A stretch of 64,000 bases of DNA from the NCBI GenBank assembly GCA_020718105.1, contig DYDA01000007.1, forward strand, positions 1-64,000, read 5' to 3'. How positions within the stretch are numbered: the first letter of the stretch is position 1; every line of letters starts with the position of its first letter. A model generated the notes under the pieces. The model did not search any database. It was not told the origin of the DNA and saw only the letters and a list, made by a program, of their open reading frames with translations. The position numbers were made by a program, and so were the translations under genes. Positions 22,101 to 31,050 of this stretch are shown piece by piece. The stretch is from Micavibrio sp. GTDB lineage: Bacteria; Pseudomonadota; Alphaproteobacteria; UBA9219.

Positions 22101-22807
22101 GTTTGAACAAGCTTGCTGTCTAAAATGCGCAGCATCGTGAACTTGTCTTCCATCAACTGATCGATGTGTTGCATGCTGCGGCGAATGACATCTTGAATTT
22201 CATTCACTTGATAAATGCTGTGCTGCTCAAAAGTTTCCAAATCGGCCTTATGCTCGTTGATGCGCTCCATGACGGCCATCAGCTCTTCATCGCCGATGTT
22301 TTTGGTGCTGCGCAACAGGTCTAATTGCTCCTTAATCGCTTGATTAAAGCGACGGATGCGCACTTCAGCAGCGCCCGACTCGCCCGTGATCATGGCCAGC
22401 TGGCGACGTAAAGGCTCGGTGACGGATTGAACGTCGGCGGCGCGTTGCAGATAGGCCGTGATCATCCAAATCATGGCCATAGGCGAAATAACGGCGGAAA
22501 TACCGATGGCCCAATTGGACAAAGGCAATCCTGCAAAGGTGTGCGCTGTGCCCGCTTGCATCATGACAAAAGAAACGATTGCGACCCAACCGATGGACAA
22601 AGCCAACCCCATCCAAAACGGCGTTGTAGAATAGTTGTTTGTTTTGCGGGCTGTGGGGCGAGCAGTGGGCTTTGCTGCAGGGCGCGGGGGCTGCTGACCC
22701 ATTGCGGTTTGTGCTTTAGCGCTTTGAGGAGACTGAGCGGCTCCAGCACTGGGGGTGGGAGACAAGGTGCGGACAGGAGTATCGGAAAATTTCGTCGGAT
22801 CAACCAT
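16187..22807 (-). CDS. Giant (2206 aa) membrane-anchored coiled-coil protein, resembling polar-ring/growth-pole (GPR/RgsE-like) architecture
   Basis: Two predicted TM helices near N-terminus after a Pro/Ala-rich cytoplasmic tail, then ~2000 aa of Gln/Ala/Thr-rich coiled coil with 171-aa internal repeats. Confidence 0.75.
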   Translation of the reverse strand: MVDPTKFSDTPVRTLSPTPSAGAAQSPQSAKAQTAMGQQPPRPAAKPTARPTARKTNNYSTTPFWMGLALSIGWVAIVSFVMMQAGTAHTFAGLPLSNWAIGISAVISPMAMIWMITAYLQRAADVQSVTEPLRRQLAMITGESGAAEVRIRRFNQAIKEQLDLLRSTKNIGDEELMAVMERINEHKADLETFEQHSIYQVNEIQDVIRRSMQHIDQLMEDKFTMLRILDSKLVQTGDDVSRQTDGMRDQITGLLQDIESNALVVASTVERAMQDSKKLSDTARSQETSLISAAETAAGTLSELSGKIDENIAHFLGRAGMAREEAERLASALDTQTRSLDELSTILPSRISESESVLRGVADRLYASEQLAREQANNLSEKLEAQIVNMQAMLDRFASRVNDIDGGLQQRRTDLDGLVIRISAASNDLAQQMDSSIAGLSTRADGALGRFTEANEEARKGTDAIAAQLAETAARYEAATRHLGSVNDTNSAQLRAISHEIAQQLEQFETLHRASQQAGQDVQLRASTALQNLQQVLERLLATRDATQSVGDSLTEKLRSAVDQNERVITRINEAARMTVHALGIATESLGRQEADITAGAQTAETAISATVTNLQEQARTAEEALRSQNDTLTIMLGDIQGRLDSTDKRLQDFADYASAPVQQVMSQIEASTTQGRDSLGRYSTDMQGQLDRLQEYNGRISTMGQDVSQMTSSTLTAIEDLNKRFMTVRTSQEETTRQTIENFNAMAERIQSEVGTLGQKAMEAASTLKEAATQVGQQSYQIQNEAQESSAKIQIVTTALQNEAAAIRTTLENQATAMHSDLSRAGAQFTELGQTLKERTDSAYALLDRVAAHYNEVTRLASEDFDRRASKLDLTASETTGKVQALSTAMEAQLSLINAGGAQIEGQANRIVSTGAQTIGRLEEVNAKFTVAQTTALDGTDRVLTRMEEAVQAFKDQHQGLNEAAEGSVSIIHKAGAAFGEQASRMLDTTHQVEDSIRSLNIATTNFADQSSQVRTTMEQHNARLIASLKESIEQIDDTSSRLQQTSATAILSADQANTRYNALADNAGAKIESTTQSLYSAADKTDTVLSALSAGVTQQVAALNIVSEQIVEQHRVLTATNETQREQLLDLFEKLGAAHGEASGVAERTIARLSETLSQVQTHLGQLSDNSQTALAHVTTASHGFSDQASTLILHAKQAEEQAKAAVTVTATLQEQAKTLSEALNAETTRTGELMQSLLERLGTSGTTMQSISGTASTALTDLQTGIARQAANLNESMDQIASRQQGLTQAMEAQRETLSTLVARLSVAQDETASAAERAASRLSDGTQQITSQMERLENRASASLTSIHAANEGLTKETATLIASTGTAEAQTKSLLDSATAMQKQASDVCSQLRSETQMTEETLGTLVGKLDGNAKVLRDASLAAETTLANLGSTVTQQTTAINANLGHIEEKQSSLGSSLDVQREMLGGMITRLTLAQDETAAAAERSAARIVDSTGQITRQMASLDDQTQNALASVRSASTGLADEALTIAQHTQKAEEQVRDMLKATGSLHEEARTIRETTKDEADKTIEQVRVVMAQLDTTVSHLKQQSSQVSNVIDKSGLDFSTIAKASGETLQKQADNLAVIATQAQSHIGNVNEKVRESVKLISDASDMTESHGLRLAETAEKSTSQLVSLIATMNESDRETRTILEKATARLTDTRTTLEKELQTIADLSGRAVEQVMGAGSALAIQSDALRANLASSESALTQAADTVREETVQLPALLGRSAKDIESAAKTFKTQTGDIAESMLKTTDRCISTAGAVRDTMMDEARHLTSVAETADQTLRQFNEALKTQLESIKAGTGTLSNEQKDLVEKASQTITQLSAASDRLAQLRGDTLQTASKLAHEFETIEARAGTTTQRLGIAGDALSKQVEQLTAMTENAEGKMVGASQNFREQLERVRGGVQTQIDDINRGLMQITAQLDRTGTSLRAAMAGTVVDVEKIAVRFDQTSKDTANQLTDRTARMRVATEEVAKLLGGFGDQIDGLLSRIGSASEGIKRHETDLVGHMQQAFSHLGGVADRLNSTRVLADNVSEAAVAKLAEVAQTIEKQMRTMAEGGQTVTGIIQSVAQAYADQVSRVNSGVVGSQEQITAMNAMMEEMQQRTDRMRVTLKLQGDDLLGSLEQILDQLSHTGGAMSDAVDGSLQQQAINSLKKIS
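17906..19444 (-). repeat. Three tandem 513-bp (171-aa) degenerate repeats inside the giant coiled-coil gene
   Basis: Anchors TNETQRE (19444), AMEAQRE (18931) and SLDVQRE (18418) are each exactly 513 nt apart; internal matches AERxAxRL and QRExL. Confidence 0.8.
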
Positions 22808-23032
22808 GTATGCCTCTAGTCAATTGAAATTCTTTGAAACCCATCCTGATCATCTCATGGGAAAAGAAGCGTGTTCAACAGAGACGTGTAACGCGTTGAC
22901 GCATCACACAAATAAACACACTTCCTCCCACGCGATTCGCATGGACCGGCACTGCTGAGAGAAGTTTAGCAGGAAACATCTTTAAAAGGGAAGCATTAAG
23001 CTTCTTCAAAACAAACAAAAAAAGGTAAATCT

Positions 23033-23617
23033 TTATTGGCTTGGGGAGGGGGGAAGCAGGGCTTGAACAAAGCTGCCCGCATCGCCTTTTAGGGCAAAGG
23101 AAAAGGCGTGAGGCAGGGCGGCCAAAAGCGGCTCTAGCCACAGCCTATCAGCCTTAGAGAAGTTGCCAAGGACGTGCCCCGTCACTTCCTCGCGGTCACC
23201 TGGATGGCCAACGCCGATACGGATGCGCCAATAATCCTTGCCGATATGGGCATCGATGGATTTCAAACCGTTATGGCCGCCATGGCCGCCGCCTTGCTTG
23301 ATTTTGACTTGGTCGGATTGAAGCGCGATATCGTCGTGAATAACGATCACATCGGGGGCTTCCAGCTTATAATAGCGCATGGCCTCACCCACGGATTCGC
23401 CCGATAGGTTCATATAGGTTTGGGGTTTAAGCAACAAGCAGGCGAACGCATCAAGGTTGCCTGTGGCGATAAGGCCCTTGTATTTCTTTTGCCAAGGGGT
23501 CGCGCCCGCTGCCTCGGCCAAACAATCCACGGCCATAAAGCCGATATTATGCCGGTTAAAACAATAGTCGGCCCCAGGGTTTCCAAGGCCGACTATCATT
23601 TTGGTGGGTTGAGCCAT
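23033..23617 (-). CDS. pth: Peptidyl-tRNA hydrolase
   Basis: MIVGLGNPGADYCFNRHNIGFMAVD, KPQTYMNLSGESV, IHDDIALQSDQVKIKQGGGHGGHNGLKSI. Confidence 0.95.
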   Translation of the reverse strand: MAQPTKMIVGLGNPGADYCFNRHNIGFMAVDCLAEAAGATPWQKKYKGLIATGNLDAFACLLLKPQTYMNLSGESVGEAMRYYKLEAPDVIVIHDDIALQSDQVKIKQGGGHGGHNGLKSIDAHIGKDYWRIRIGVGHPGDREEVTGHVLGNFSKADRLWLEPLLAALPHAFSFALKGDAGSFVQALLPPSPSQ

Positions 23618-23628
23618 AAGGCTGAACC

Positions 23629-24360
23629 TTACTTCTTACCAGCAGGCTTTGCCGCCGCAGCCGCAGGGGCCGCCTTACCAGCAGGAGCCTTACCAGCAGC
23701 AGGAGCAGCCTTACCCGCCGCCGCCTTACCGCCAGCCGCAGGCGCTGCCGCCGCGTCTGTGGAGGCCGCCGCTTCAACTTCGCCGCGAAGCGCTGAAGGA
23801 ACAGCAATAGCCGCGATGGTATAGTCCGTTTCGTGCGAGGTATAGGTAACACCTTCGGGAAGCTTAATCGCGCTCAAATGAACGGCTGCGCCGATGGCAT
23901 AGCCTTCCAGATTGATCTCAAAGGCTTCGGGGATCTTGCTGGGGGGGCAAAGCACTTCGATCTCGTGATGAACGATGTTCAGTGTGCCGCCGCGCTTGAT
24001 GCCAGGCGATTTATCCATGTTCGAAAAGTGAACAGGAACCTGAACGCGCACTTTCGTGGTTGCCGATACGCGCAAAAAATCCACATGAAGAGGACGATCT
24101 GTGACGGGATCAAATTGAACATCGCGTGGCAAAACGTGATGTTTCTTGCCGTCTAATTCGATATCAAAAAGATGCGTAAAGAACCCAGCCTTGTTGACAT
24201 AATTCAGCATCAATTTTGTTTCCATGCTGATCATCACGGGCGGCATTTTATCACCATAGATAACAGCGGGTATCATATTATTACGGCGTACGGCGCGTGC
24301 GGTCCCCTTGCCGACACTTTCACGCGCTACAGCCGCAAGAACAACAGCTTGCGTCATAGG
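23629..24360 (-). CDS. rplY: Ribosomal protein bL25 (Ctc form) with Ala/Pro/Lys low-complexity tail
   Basis: ARESVGKGTARAVRRNNMIPAVIYGDKMPPVMISM, HVLPRDVQFDPVTDRPLHVDFLRV; start at MTQAVVLAAV. Confidence 0.92.
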   Translation of the reverse strand, partial: PMTQAVVLAAVARESVGKGTARAVRRNNMIPAVIYGDKMPPVMISMETKLMLNYVNKAGFFTHLFDIELDGKKHHVLPRDVQFDPVTDRPLHVDFLRVSATTKVRVQVPVHFSNMDKSPGIKRGGTLNIVHHEIEVLCPPSKIPEAFEINLEGYAIGAAVHLSAIKLPEGVTYTSHETDYTIAAIAVPSALRGEVEAAASTDAAAAPAAGGKAAAGKAAPAAGKAPAGKAAPAAAAAKPAGKK

Positions 24361-24457
24361 AATCTCCTTAGTCATAGGTTGCTTTTGGCAACGCGTTATC
24401 CAGCCTCCAGGGGTGCTGGTCGGGTCAAAACGACCCTTTTTTCAGTCTGTTTTGTTG

Positions 24458-25414
24458 TCAAAACAGACTTGAAACTGAACGATCCTGTCCGATGCGGGCA
24501 ATAGCTTCGGCAAGAAGCGGCGCTGTGCTGAGCTGCCTAATCTTTGTCGAAGCGGCAACCGTAGGTGTCGCGGCAATTGAATCCGTACATGTCACATTCA
24601 CCAGCTGCGAGGCGGTGATGCGTTCCACAGCCTTACCAGAGAATACGCCATGAGTGCAATAGGCAGAAACTGTTTTCGCGCCCGCTGTCATCATGGCTTC
24701 AGCCGCGTTACAAAGCGTTCCCGCGCTGTCAACCATATCGTCAACAAGGAGACAATGGCGGCCTTGAACATCACCGATAATGTTCATAACCTCAGATTCA
24801 CCAGCTTTTTCGCGGCGTTTATCAATAATGGCCAGATCAGCGTCCAGCTTTTTGGCCAAAGCGCGAGCGCGGACAACGCCGCCGACATCGGGGGAGACGA
24901 TGGTCAGATCGCTGGGCATTTTTCCTTGGATTGCCATATTATTGCGAATATCGGCCACAAGAATAGGTGAAGCATAAAGGTTATCGACAGGAATATCGAA
25001 AAAGCCTTGAATCTGGCCTGCATGCAAATCCATGGTTAACACGCGATTGGCTCCCGCCACGGTGATCAAGTTGGCCACAAGCTTGGCCGTAATGGGCGAG
25101 CGCGGGGACGATTTGCGATCCTGACGGCTATAGCCATAATAAGGGATGACGGCGGTGATGCGCTTGGCCGAGCTTCTTTTAAGCGCATCGATGGTGATCA
25201 AAAGCTCCATCAGGCTGTCATTGGTCGGAAAGGACGTTGGTTGAATAACAAAGGTGTCCTCGCCGCGCACGTTCTCCATAATCTCGACAAACATCTCCAT
25301 ATCCGCAAAACGGCGGAAGTTGGTTTGAGCCAAAGGAAGCCCCAGACTCTTGGCAATGTCTTTAGCCAAAGGAAGATTGCTAGAACCAGCAATAAGCTTG
25401 ATGTTCGCGGGCAT
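24458..25414 (-). CDS. prs: Ribose-phosphate pyrophosphokinase
   Basis: [95 protein letters not shown]. Confidence 0.95.
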   Translation of the reverse strand: MPANIKLIAGSSNLPLAKDIAKSLGLPLAQTNFRRFADMEMFVEIMENVRGEDTFVIQPTSFPTNDSLMELLITIDALKRSSAKRITAVIPYYGYSRQDRKSSPRSPITAKLVANLITVAGANRVLTMDLHAGQIQGFFDIPVDNLYASPILVADIRNNMAIQGKMPSDLTIVSPDVGGVVRARALAKKLDADLAIIDKRREKAGESEVMNIIGDVQGRHCLLVDDMVDSAGTLCNAAEAMMTAGAKTVSAYCTHGVFSGKAVERITASQLVNVTCTDSIAATPTVAASTKIRQLSTAPLLAEAIARIGQDRSVSSLF

Positions 25415-25530
25415 GGCGATGAGCCTTTTCGAAGAGGTGAGAGGCCGTTTAAGCTCAGCCCCAAAACGCTTGCGGCTCCTATAGCAAGCCACCGCGCAAC
25501 TGTAAAGGAAGGCAAATAATAAAACGGACA

Positions 25531-25558
25531 AAAAAAGACGCCCGAAGGCGTCTTTTTA
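25531..25558. terminator. Bidirectional Rho-independent-type hairpin
   Basis: aaaaaagacgcccgaaggcgtcttttt. Confidence 0.75.
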
Positions 25559-25802
25559 TAGTCCGTCCGCTTGAAAAGCCGAAAATTTTTTCCCCGCCAA
25601 GCCGCATAAACCAAAGAGAAACAAGCAAACGCGGCCAAAAAGTTTTCGGGTTTTCAAGTTGACGTAGTATAAAGAAAAGCAGTTAACGGCAGACTCAACC
25701 AAGGGTAAGCGCCATCACGCCAAAGTGCGTGGACGCGAGTCCGTGGGCACCTTTAAAGCGCGCATCATCGCCGCCTGTTCTTCACAGAAACGATGATTTG
25801 AT

Positions 25803-26876
25803 TTAAAGGGTGGGGTGACTGCCTTGGGCGCGTTGTGCCGATTGAGGTTTTGATTTCAGTTTTACGGGAACAATCGTGCCCTTAAAAGGTACGGTCACCG
25901 TTTTCCCTTCTTTTAACAATGCCAGCGGCGTTTTCGCCACTCCCTGACCGTTTTTCAGCCTTGCGTTTTCGTTGCGTAGGGCTTCGATTTCTTCCACAAG
26001 CTTTTGTTCCCTTTGCGCCGTCATGCTTGGATTGGTCTTGCCAATTTCTTGACGCAAGGCGGCAACTTCACGGCGTGCATTTTCCCTGCTTATGATTTTT
26101 TTCAGTTCTTCTGCTTCTTTCTTTTGATCTTCTTGAATAGATTTGACCCTCATGGACATATCTTTAACCAACTTGGAGTCGTCTGGGGGGAAAGCGGATT
26201 CATACATTTTCTGCGGGATCAATAAGCTCGCACCGGCAAGGAAGCCGATCCCCATATTTCTCATAGCACCAGAGCGATTATGCGTTATTTCTTCCTGAGC
26301 CTCCCCGATAAGCATGTCTATCTCGGCAGGGGTGTTTAGAATCGCAATCGCGGTATCATAGGAAATTCTTTCGTCATCACATTTTTCGAGGAATTCCTCG
26401 CATGCTTTTTTTGCTGCTTGTTTCAGATATTTCTTCTTCGCTATAAACTTTTTCTGCGCCGAATCAGTAAGGTGATTGACTCTATAGATACCATCCGTAT
26501 CAATCTGTGTTTGATGTATCGTTTCGCGAATTTCTGCGACGAAAGAAGAATCTTTCAAGATTTCTTCGACAGTAGCGGTTGGCCGAAGGGTTTTGCTTTT
26601 CTCAACGAGAGCCAAGGCAATGGATAGTGTTTTTTTATCGACCTTTTCCTTTCCATAAAGCTTGCGCTTAACATAAATCTGAAACTTTATTTTATTCTTT
26701 CTTTCAATGGCTATCTTTCTGATCCTTTCCTTCAGGGAAGGCGGATAATTCAGTGCTGCGATAAGAACTGATGAAGCGGTTTTTCTAATGGATGAGAAGA
26801 TGCCCTTCTTTGCATTTAGATGAGAAGGCTCATCATGGGGCGGTATGTTTCTGGTGTTATTCTGGGGTTCAGACAT
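25803..26876 (-). CDS. Hypothetical coiled-coil protein
   Basis: Start at MSEPQNNTRN; heptad-rich C-terminal half; no recognised family. Confidence 0.6.
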   Translation of the reverse strand: MSEPQNNTRNIPPHDEPSHLNAKKGIFSSIRKTASSVLIAALNYPPSLKERIRKIAIERKNKIKFQIYVKRKLYGKEKVDKKTLSIALALVEKSKTLRPTATVEEILKDSSFVAEIRETIHQTQIDTDGIYRVNHLTDSAQKKFIAKKKYLKQAAKKACEEFLEKCDDERISYDTAIAILNTPAEIDMLIGEAQEEITHNRSGAMRNMGIGFLAGASLLIPQKMYESAFPPDDSKLVKDMSMRVKSIQEDQKKEAEELKKIISRENARREVAALRQEIGKTNPSMTAQREQKLVEEIEALRNENARLKNGQGVAKTPLALLKEGKTVTVPFKGTIVPVKLKSKPQSAQRAQGSHPTL

Positions 26877-26928
26877 TATACACCTCAAGAAAAAGAAATT
26901 TATTCTGTAAAAAGCTCTTGGGTCTGTA

Positions 26929-27318
26929 TTAACCTAATATCGCGCGAGGAGGGGGGCTTGTCCCTTGATGGTTATCACGAGTCAATTCCTTTCTTTTTTC
27001 CGCTATTTCCTTGTGAAACCATCTATCTAGTCTAGCTTCCCACATTGCCTCCCCCCATTCCTTTGCGGGCATCCTTGCGAGATCTTCGCGTGTTGGAGAA
27101 ACTAAAGGTGCTGGCTCTAACTCAGGATGAAGAACATAGAAATTTCTTTCCAAAATATATTTGGCACGATTGATTGCGGCTATTTGACGTTTCCTTTCGG
27201 TTCGAATACCAAAAGTGCTGTACAACGCGTTATCAAAAGCAGTTCTGATTTTTGAAAGCCCAAACATTTTCTTCGTCCCCATTGGGATTGTTGCTCGCTG
27301 GGCGTTATTATAACTCAT
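26929..27318 (-). CDS. Hypothetical protein, 129 aa
   Basis: Open frame, basic N-terminal helix; no recognised family. Confidence 0.45.
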   Translation of the reverse strand: MSYNNAQRATIPMGTKKMFGLSKIRTAFDNALYSTFGIRTERKRQIAAINRAKYILERNFYVLHPELEPAPLVSPTREDLARMPAKEWGEAMWEARLDRWFHKEIAEKRKELTRDNHQGTSPPPRAILG

Positions 27319-27587
27319 ATTAAATTCTCCCCCAAATAGTTTCGGATGTAACCAGTAAATTTCTTATCACCACCACCGAGAGGCTAGCACGTTTGACAGG
27401 CAATATCAAGACAAATTGTTTGTTTCCAATGTGTTAGTAACTATTTTTTAACTAATAGGCGCGGTTAAATATAAAACGGTGAATTTTATGGTCAAAATCC
27501 GACACAAATGGCGCTGTTGAGGGTCGTTTCAGGTAATGCGAGTGAAGAGCCCGCGCAGAACGGAGAAAAAAACGGTTAACGTCAGGC

Positions 27588-28241
27588 TCAACCAAGGGTA
27601 AGCGCCCTTTTGTGATCCATGCTGCGTTTGGGCGTGGACGGGGCCTGCGGTTCCATAGAGGCCAAAAGCAGGGCATTAAGGCCTATATAATGATTTGTTT
27701 TACGGTTGGGCCCGCGCCGTTCCACAGGAACGACTTTGGCCTGAATCCTTTCCGCTTGCTGCCCCGTAAAATAAACGGCCTTAGGCGCTGGCGTGTAGGC
27801 TTTAAGGGCGGCATACTTCTTGGTTTTTTGCAGCTTCCTATATTGCCGAGCTAATTTATCAAAGGTTTTTTTATCCTCTGGACTCATATTGAATGAGTTC
27901 TTTTGAGTCAGTAAACGCCCCATGATTTTAAGCGTTATATTCGCGCTTGAAACTTTGTTGGAAGGCGTTGTGAAACCAAAATGAGCCGATGATAGATTTT
28001 TAAGATCTTTTTTCCGACTGACGGAATCGAAATGAGGTTTCACGCTTGCCTTGTTAAAGAAGGTAAGTACTTGACGAATTAAATTGTGAACAGGATGCGG
28101 AATGTGCGCGTTGGATCGCTCCAACGTCGGCGCTGTTTGGGCAACATAGGTGTCATCAATCAATGCAACCGACTGTGTTGCGACAGCCTCGCCAGCCTCA
28201 AGGGTCAATTCGCTTCCAGAGACCACTCCCGCATGCGACAT
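27588..28241 (-). CDS. Hypothetical protein, 217 aa
   Basis: Open frame ending ...HKRALTLG*; its 3' end is repeated at ~25,680. Confidence 0.5.
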   Translation of the reverse strand: MSHAGVVSGSELTLEAGEAVATQSVALIDDTYVAQTAPTLERSNAHIPHPVHNLIRQVLTFFNKASVKPHFDSVSRKKDLKNLSSAHFGFTTPSNKVSSANITLKIMGRLLTQKNSFNMSPEDKKTFDKLARQYRKLQKTKKYAALKAYTPAPKAVYFTGQQAERIQAKVVPVERRGPNRKTNHYIGLNALLLASMEPQAPSTPKRSMDHKRALTLG

Positions 28242-28679
28242 TTTTGTGCCTTTTGTAGCTATAAAAATAACAAGATTATTTGAACACTTTTATCTCTTTT
28301 GCGCAAGCTTATTCGCCTGCGTAAGGGCTCACAAATTGTTGCAGGGCATTAACTTTAATGAGGTCGTTTTAAAAGGCGTGAATCGCTCATTCTTGGTTAA
28401 TAAACGAAGCTTATGAGGCTGTGACCCGATTCGTTTTTGCGCTTATCTGTGACCTTTTAACAAGCGATTAACAACAGAATAAATTTGCTTTCTTGTGAAA
28501 GCATTTTACCCCTTGCTCTTTCCCAAACGAGGTCTATAAGACCGCTCAAGTTGAGGCCGACTCCACAAAAAAATGTTATTTTTGATGGCGCGGTTTTAAC
28601 GAGAAAAAAAGGAGAATGCGTTATAATCCACAATAGATTTTACGGGGCATTATAGCGCGGCAGGGGTAAGGGGCTTGCG

Positions 28680-30332
28680 ATGGTCGATTACATTAGAAAA
28701 ATTAAAAAATATGATCCGGATACTCAAGAAGCTATCCATTCTTTTATGAATGACATTGATCCCTCTGGTATTAACGATCCGCTTCGTGAAATCGCGTATT
28801 TTGCGTTGCATGGACAAAAAGAAACTGAACGAGAATTTGCTGGATACAAAGAGCGCAATGAAGGTGCCTGTCTTACGGAAGGCCAGCATCCCCATTATGC
28901 CTACAGCGGCGGCAGCAACGCCAATGGCCATGAAAAATACTTTGTCGGGCAAACGATGGTGGGAGAGACTTTGGTTCTTCGCCTTCCTGGCTCTGAATGG
29001 TTTGATGTTGATGGCTCTATGATTCCAGAAACGCAGGCGTTTATCGCGCTTGTTCAGTCCAAAGGCATCAAACAGATTATTCATTCCAAAAATGACAGCA
29101 GCAAAATGTTGGATGTTGCCTATGCCTATCATATGGCGCTGCGGCGTGGAGACGAGCCTCTTTTAACGACGGAGTTAAAAGGAATTCCGTCTGTTTTGAT
29201 CGATTATGCAAAACAGTGTCACGTTCTGTACAGAGAAGTAGAGATTAAAGGCCTAAACTTTTATGTTGAGCGCGGCATCGATTTTAGTGCCGCAAAAACC
29301 GAGGCTGAAAAGTTTAAGCTGGCCATGGCTGCGCAAGCACTTATATGGGATCTTGTCGGCGCTTGTCAGTACAAGGATCCAAAACCAGAAATCGTTCCTG
29401 TCCTTCAAAGCGATTTTACCGCTTCCCATTATCTTTATTTAGCGCATGAAAATCGGTTTATCCCTGTCCCTGACCAAGAGGGAAAACCCGCCCAGATTAA
29501 AAAGAAAATGGATGCCTTCTTCCAAGAAGCGTCTGAGCATCATACCTGCAAAGGGGAAGAGGGCGAAGACATTCATGCTTGGCATAACACCCTTAATGCT
29601 CTGTCCGTTGGGTATGGTCTGTATTTAAAAACGAAGCAGAGACGCGACGGGCTGAACAATGTTCGTTTAACAAAAGCGGGCAGCAGTTCTTGCACCGATT
29701 CCAGAACGCCTGCGCACTTGCTCCTTGGGCGTCCTGGGAAGGACGGGTTTGAGCTTTATGTTTTGCGTGCGCCTGGCAATTCTTTTGTTGATAACGATGG
29801 CAAGCTTACCGAAACAGCGTTGCGTTATCTTGCCATTGCGCAATTGGAACAGGTTCCCGTCGTTCATTCCCATCACAGCACCTGTGGCGCGATGAATGCG
29901 GCAACGGATCATTTGACGGGAAAAAATACGTCTCTACCCGTTGCTTTTCAGACGTTGGGAGATGCACGGCAAGCGACCTTTGACAAGGTAGCAAGGACGG
30001 GCAAGACGGAAAAAGAAATTGTTGACCACTATAAAACGCTCACAGGCGTTAAAGTGAACAACTTTGCTGACTGCCTTGGTCTGCAACAATTGTTAGATGA
30101 TGTCACCGCCGCAGAGAAATATGCCAAAACAGAAGGTGCCCCCGTGGTCGGCGTTTTTCACAATACGTCAGAGGGACAGCTTTACTTATTTCATAAAAAT
30201 AGAAAGGCCGATGAGCCTCTTTTCATCAAGGTTCCATCAGTCTTTTCTTCCACCCCATCTTTGGAACCAACGCGCAGATTTTCCATGCAGCCTCATGCCC
30301 CACAAAGGGGATGCCAACCTTTGCTGGGATAG
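28680..30332 (+). CDS. Duplicated beta-carbonic-anhydrase-like protein, C-terminal half with intact Zn motifs
   Basis: C-half: SSSCTDSRTPAHLLLG...LYVLRAPGNSF...VVHSHHSTCGAM (CxDxR ... HxxC); N-half: TLVLRLPGSEWFDVDGSMIPET...IIHSKNDSSKM aligns but lacks ligands. Confidence 0.7.
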   Translation: MVDYIRKIKKYDPDTQEAIHSFMNDIDPSGINDPLREIAYFALHGQKETEREFAGYKERNEGACLTEGQHPHYAYSGGSNANGHEKYFVGQTMVGETLVLRLPGSEWFDVDGSMIPETQAFIALVQSKGIKQIIHSKNDSSKMLDVAYAYHMALRRGDEPLLTTELKGIPSVLIDYAKQCHVLYREVEIKGLNFYVERGIDFSAAKTEAEKFKLAMAAQALIWDLVGACQYKDPKPEIVPVLQSDFTASHYLYLAHENRFIPVPDQEGKPAQIKKKMDAFFQEASEHHTCKGEEGEDIHAWHNTLNALSVGYGLYLKTKQRRDGLNNVRLTKAGSSSCTDSRTPAHLLLGRPGKDGFELYVLRAPGNSFVDNDGKLTETALRYLAIAQLEQVPVVHSHHSTCGAMNAATDHLTGKNTSLPVAFQTLGDARQATFDKVARTGKTEKEIVDHYKTLTGVKVNNFADCLGLQQLLDDVTAAEKYAKTEGAPVVGVFHNTSEGQLYLFHKNRKADEPLFIKVPSVFSSTPSLEPTRRFSMQPHAPQRGCQPLLG

Positions 30333-30504
30333 CATCGTTTTTGAAAGAGTGCGCAAGAGGTCTGTAAAAACCAACGCTTGAACTGTTTTAGGTATAGTAA
30401 AGGATTTTGTTGTATTCCAGTTGACGTCATCGCAAGGAATCGTTAAGAGCTTCCATCCATCTTTTCGATGATGTTCCTGTCATAAGGGCAGAGGCAGCAA
30501 GGTG

Positions 30505-30579
30505 GCCGTTGTAGCTCAGCGGTAGAGCAGGGCTTTCGTAAAGCCAAGGTCGGGAGTTCAATTCTCTCCAACGGCACCA
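30505..30579 (+). tRNA. tRNA-Thr(CGT), CCA encoded
   Basis: Acceptor gccgttg/caacggc, anticodon loop ttcgtaa, T-loop gttcaat, 3' CCA. Confidence 0.93.
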
Positions 30580-31050
30580 TTAGAAAAAGCCCCCTTTGGG
30601 TTTGAATTTTGCACCCATACCGGACTGTACATTTTAAATGCCCCGCATTTGCGTTCCAGTGAGTGCTGAATGGCCTAAAAAAGATTTTCCTTATAGGGGT
30701 GGCGCAGGAAAAATAGCCACCTCCAGAGTGATTTAAGCCAACCTAGCGTTGATGCTCTTTCCATACAAAGTATGGTTACTTTTCGGTTCTCTAAAAAAGC
30801 GGGCTCTTGCGTAAAACGGGTGGGTGATTTTGCGTCTCATGCTTTCAATCAAGGCACCGTATAGAACCATCCTCCCGCAAGGGGAGGGTGATAAGGTTGA
30901 GGACCACTATTTTTTACTCCCCCATTTTGAAAAAGGGTCAAAGAAACTTTATTTATGATCGCTCTCTGGCCTTTGGCAAAAAGTTGCCAAGAGGCGGGGG
31001 ACGTGCTGGTATCTGTCCTCTTTTCTGTAGATCATAAGGATCAGCGAATC

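Noticed and set aside
30505-31000. tRNA-Thr as a second integration site
   Set aside because: No integrase nearby and no repeated tRNA 3' fragment seen; downstream is hypC
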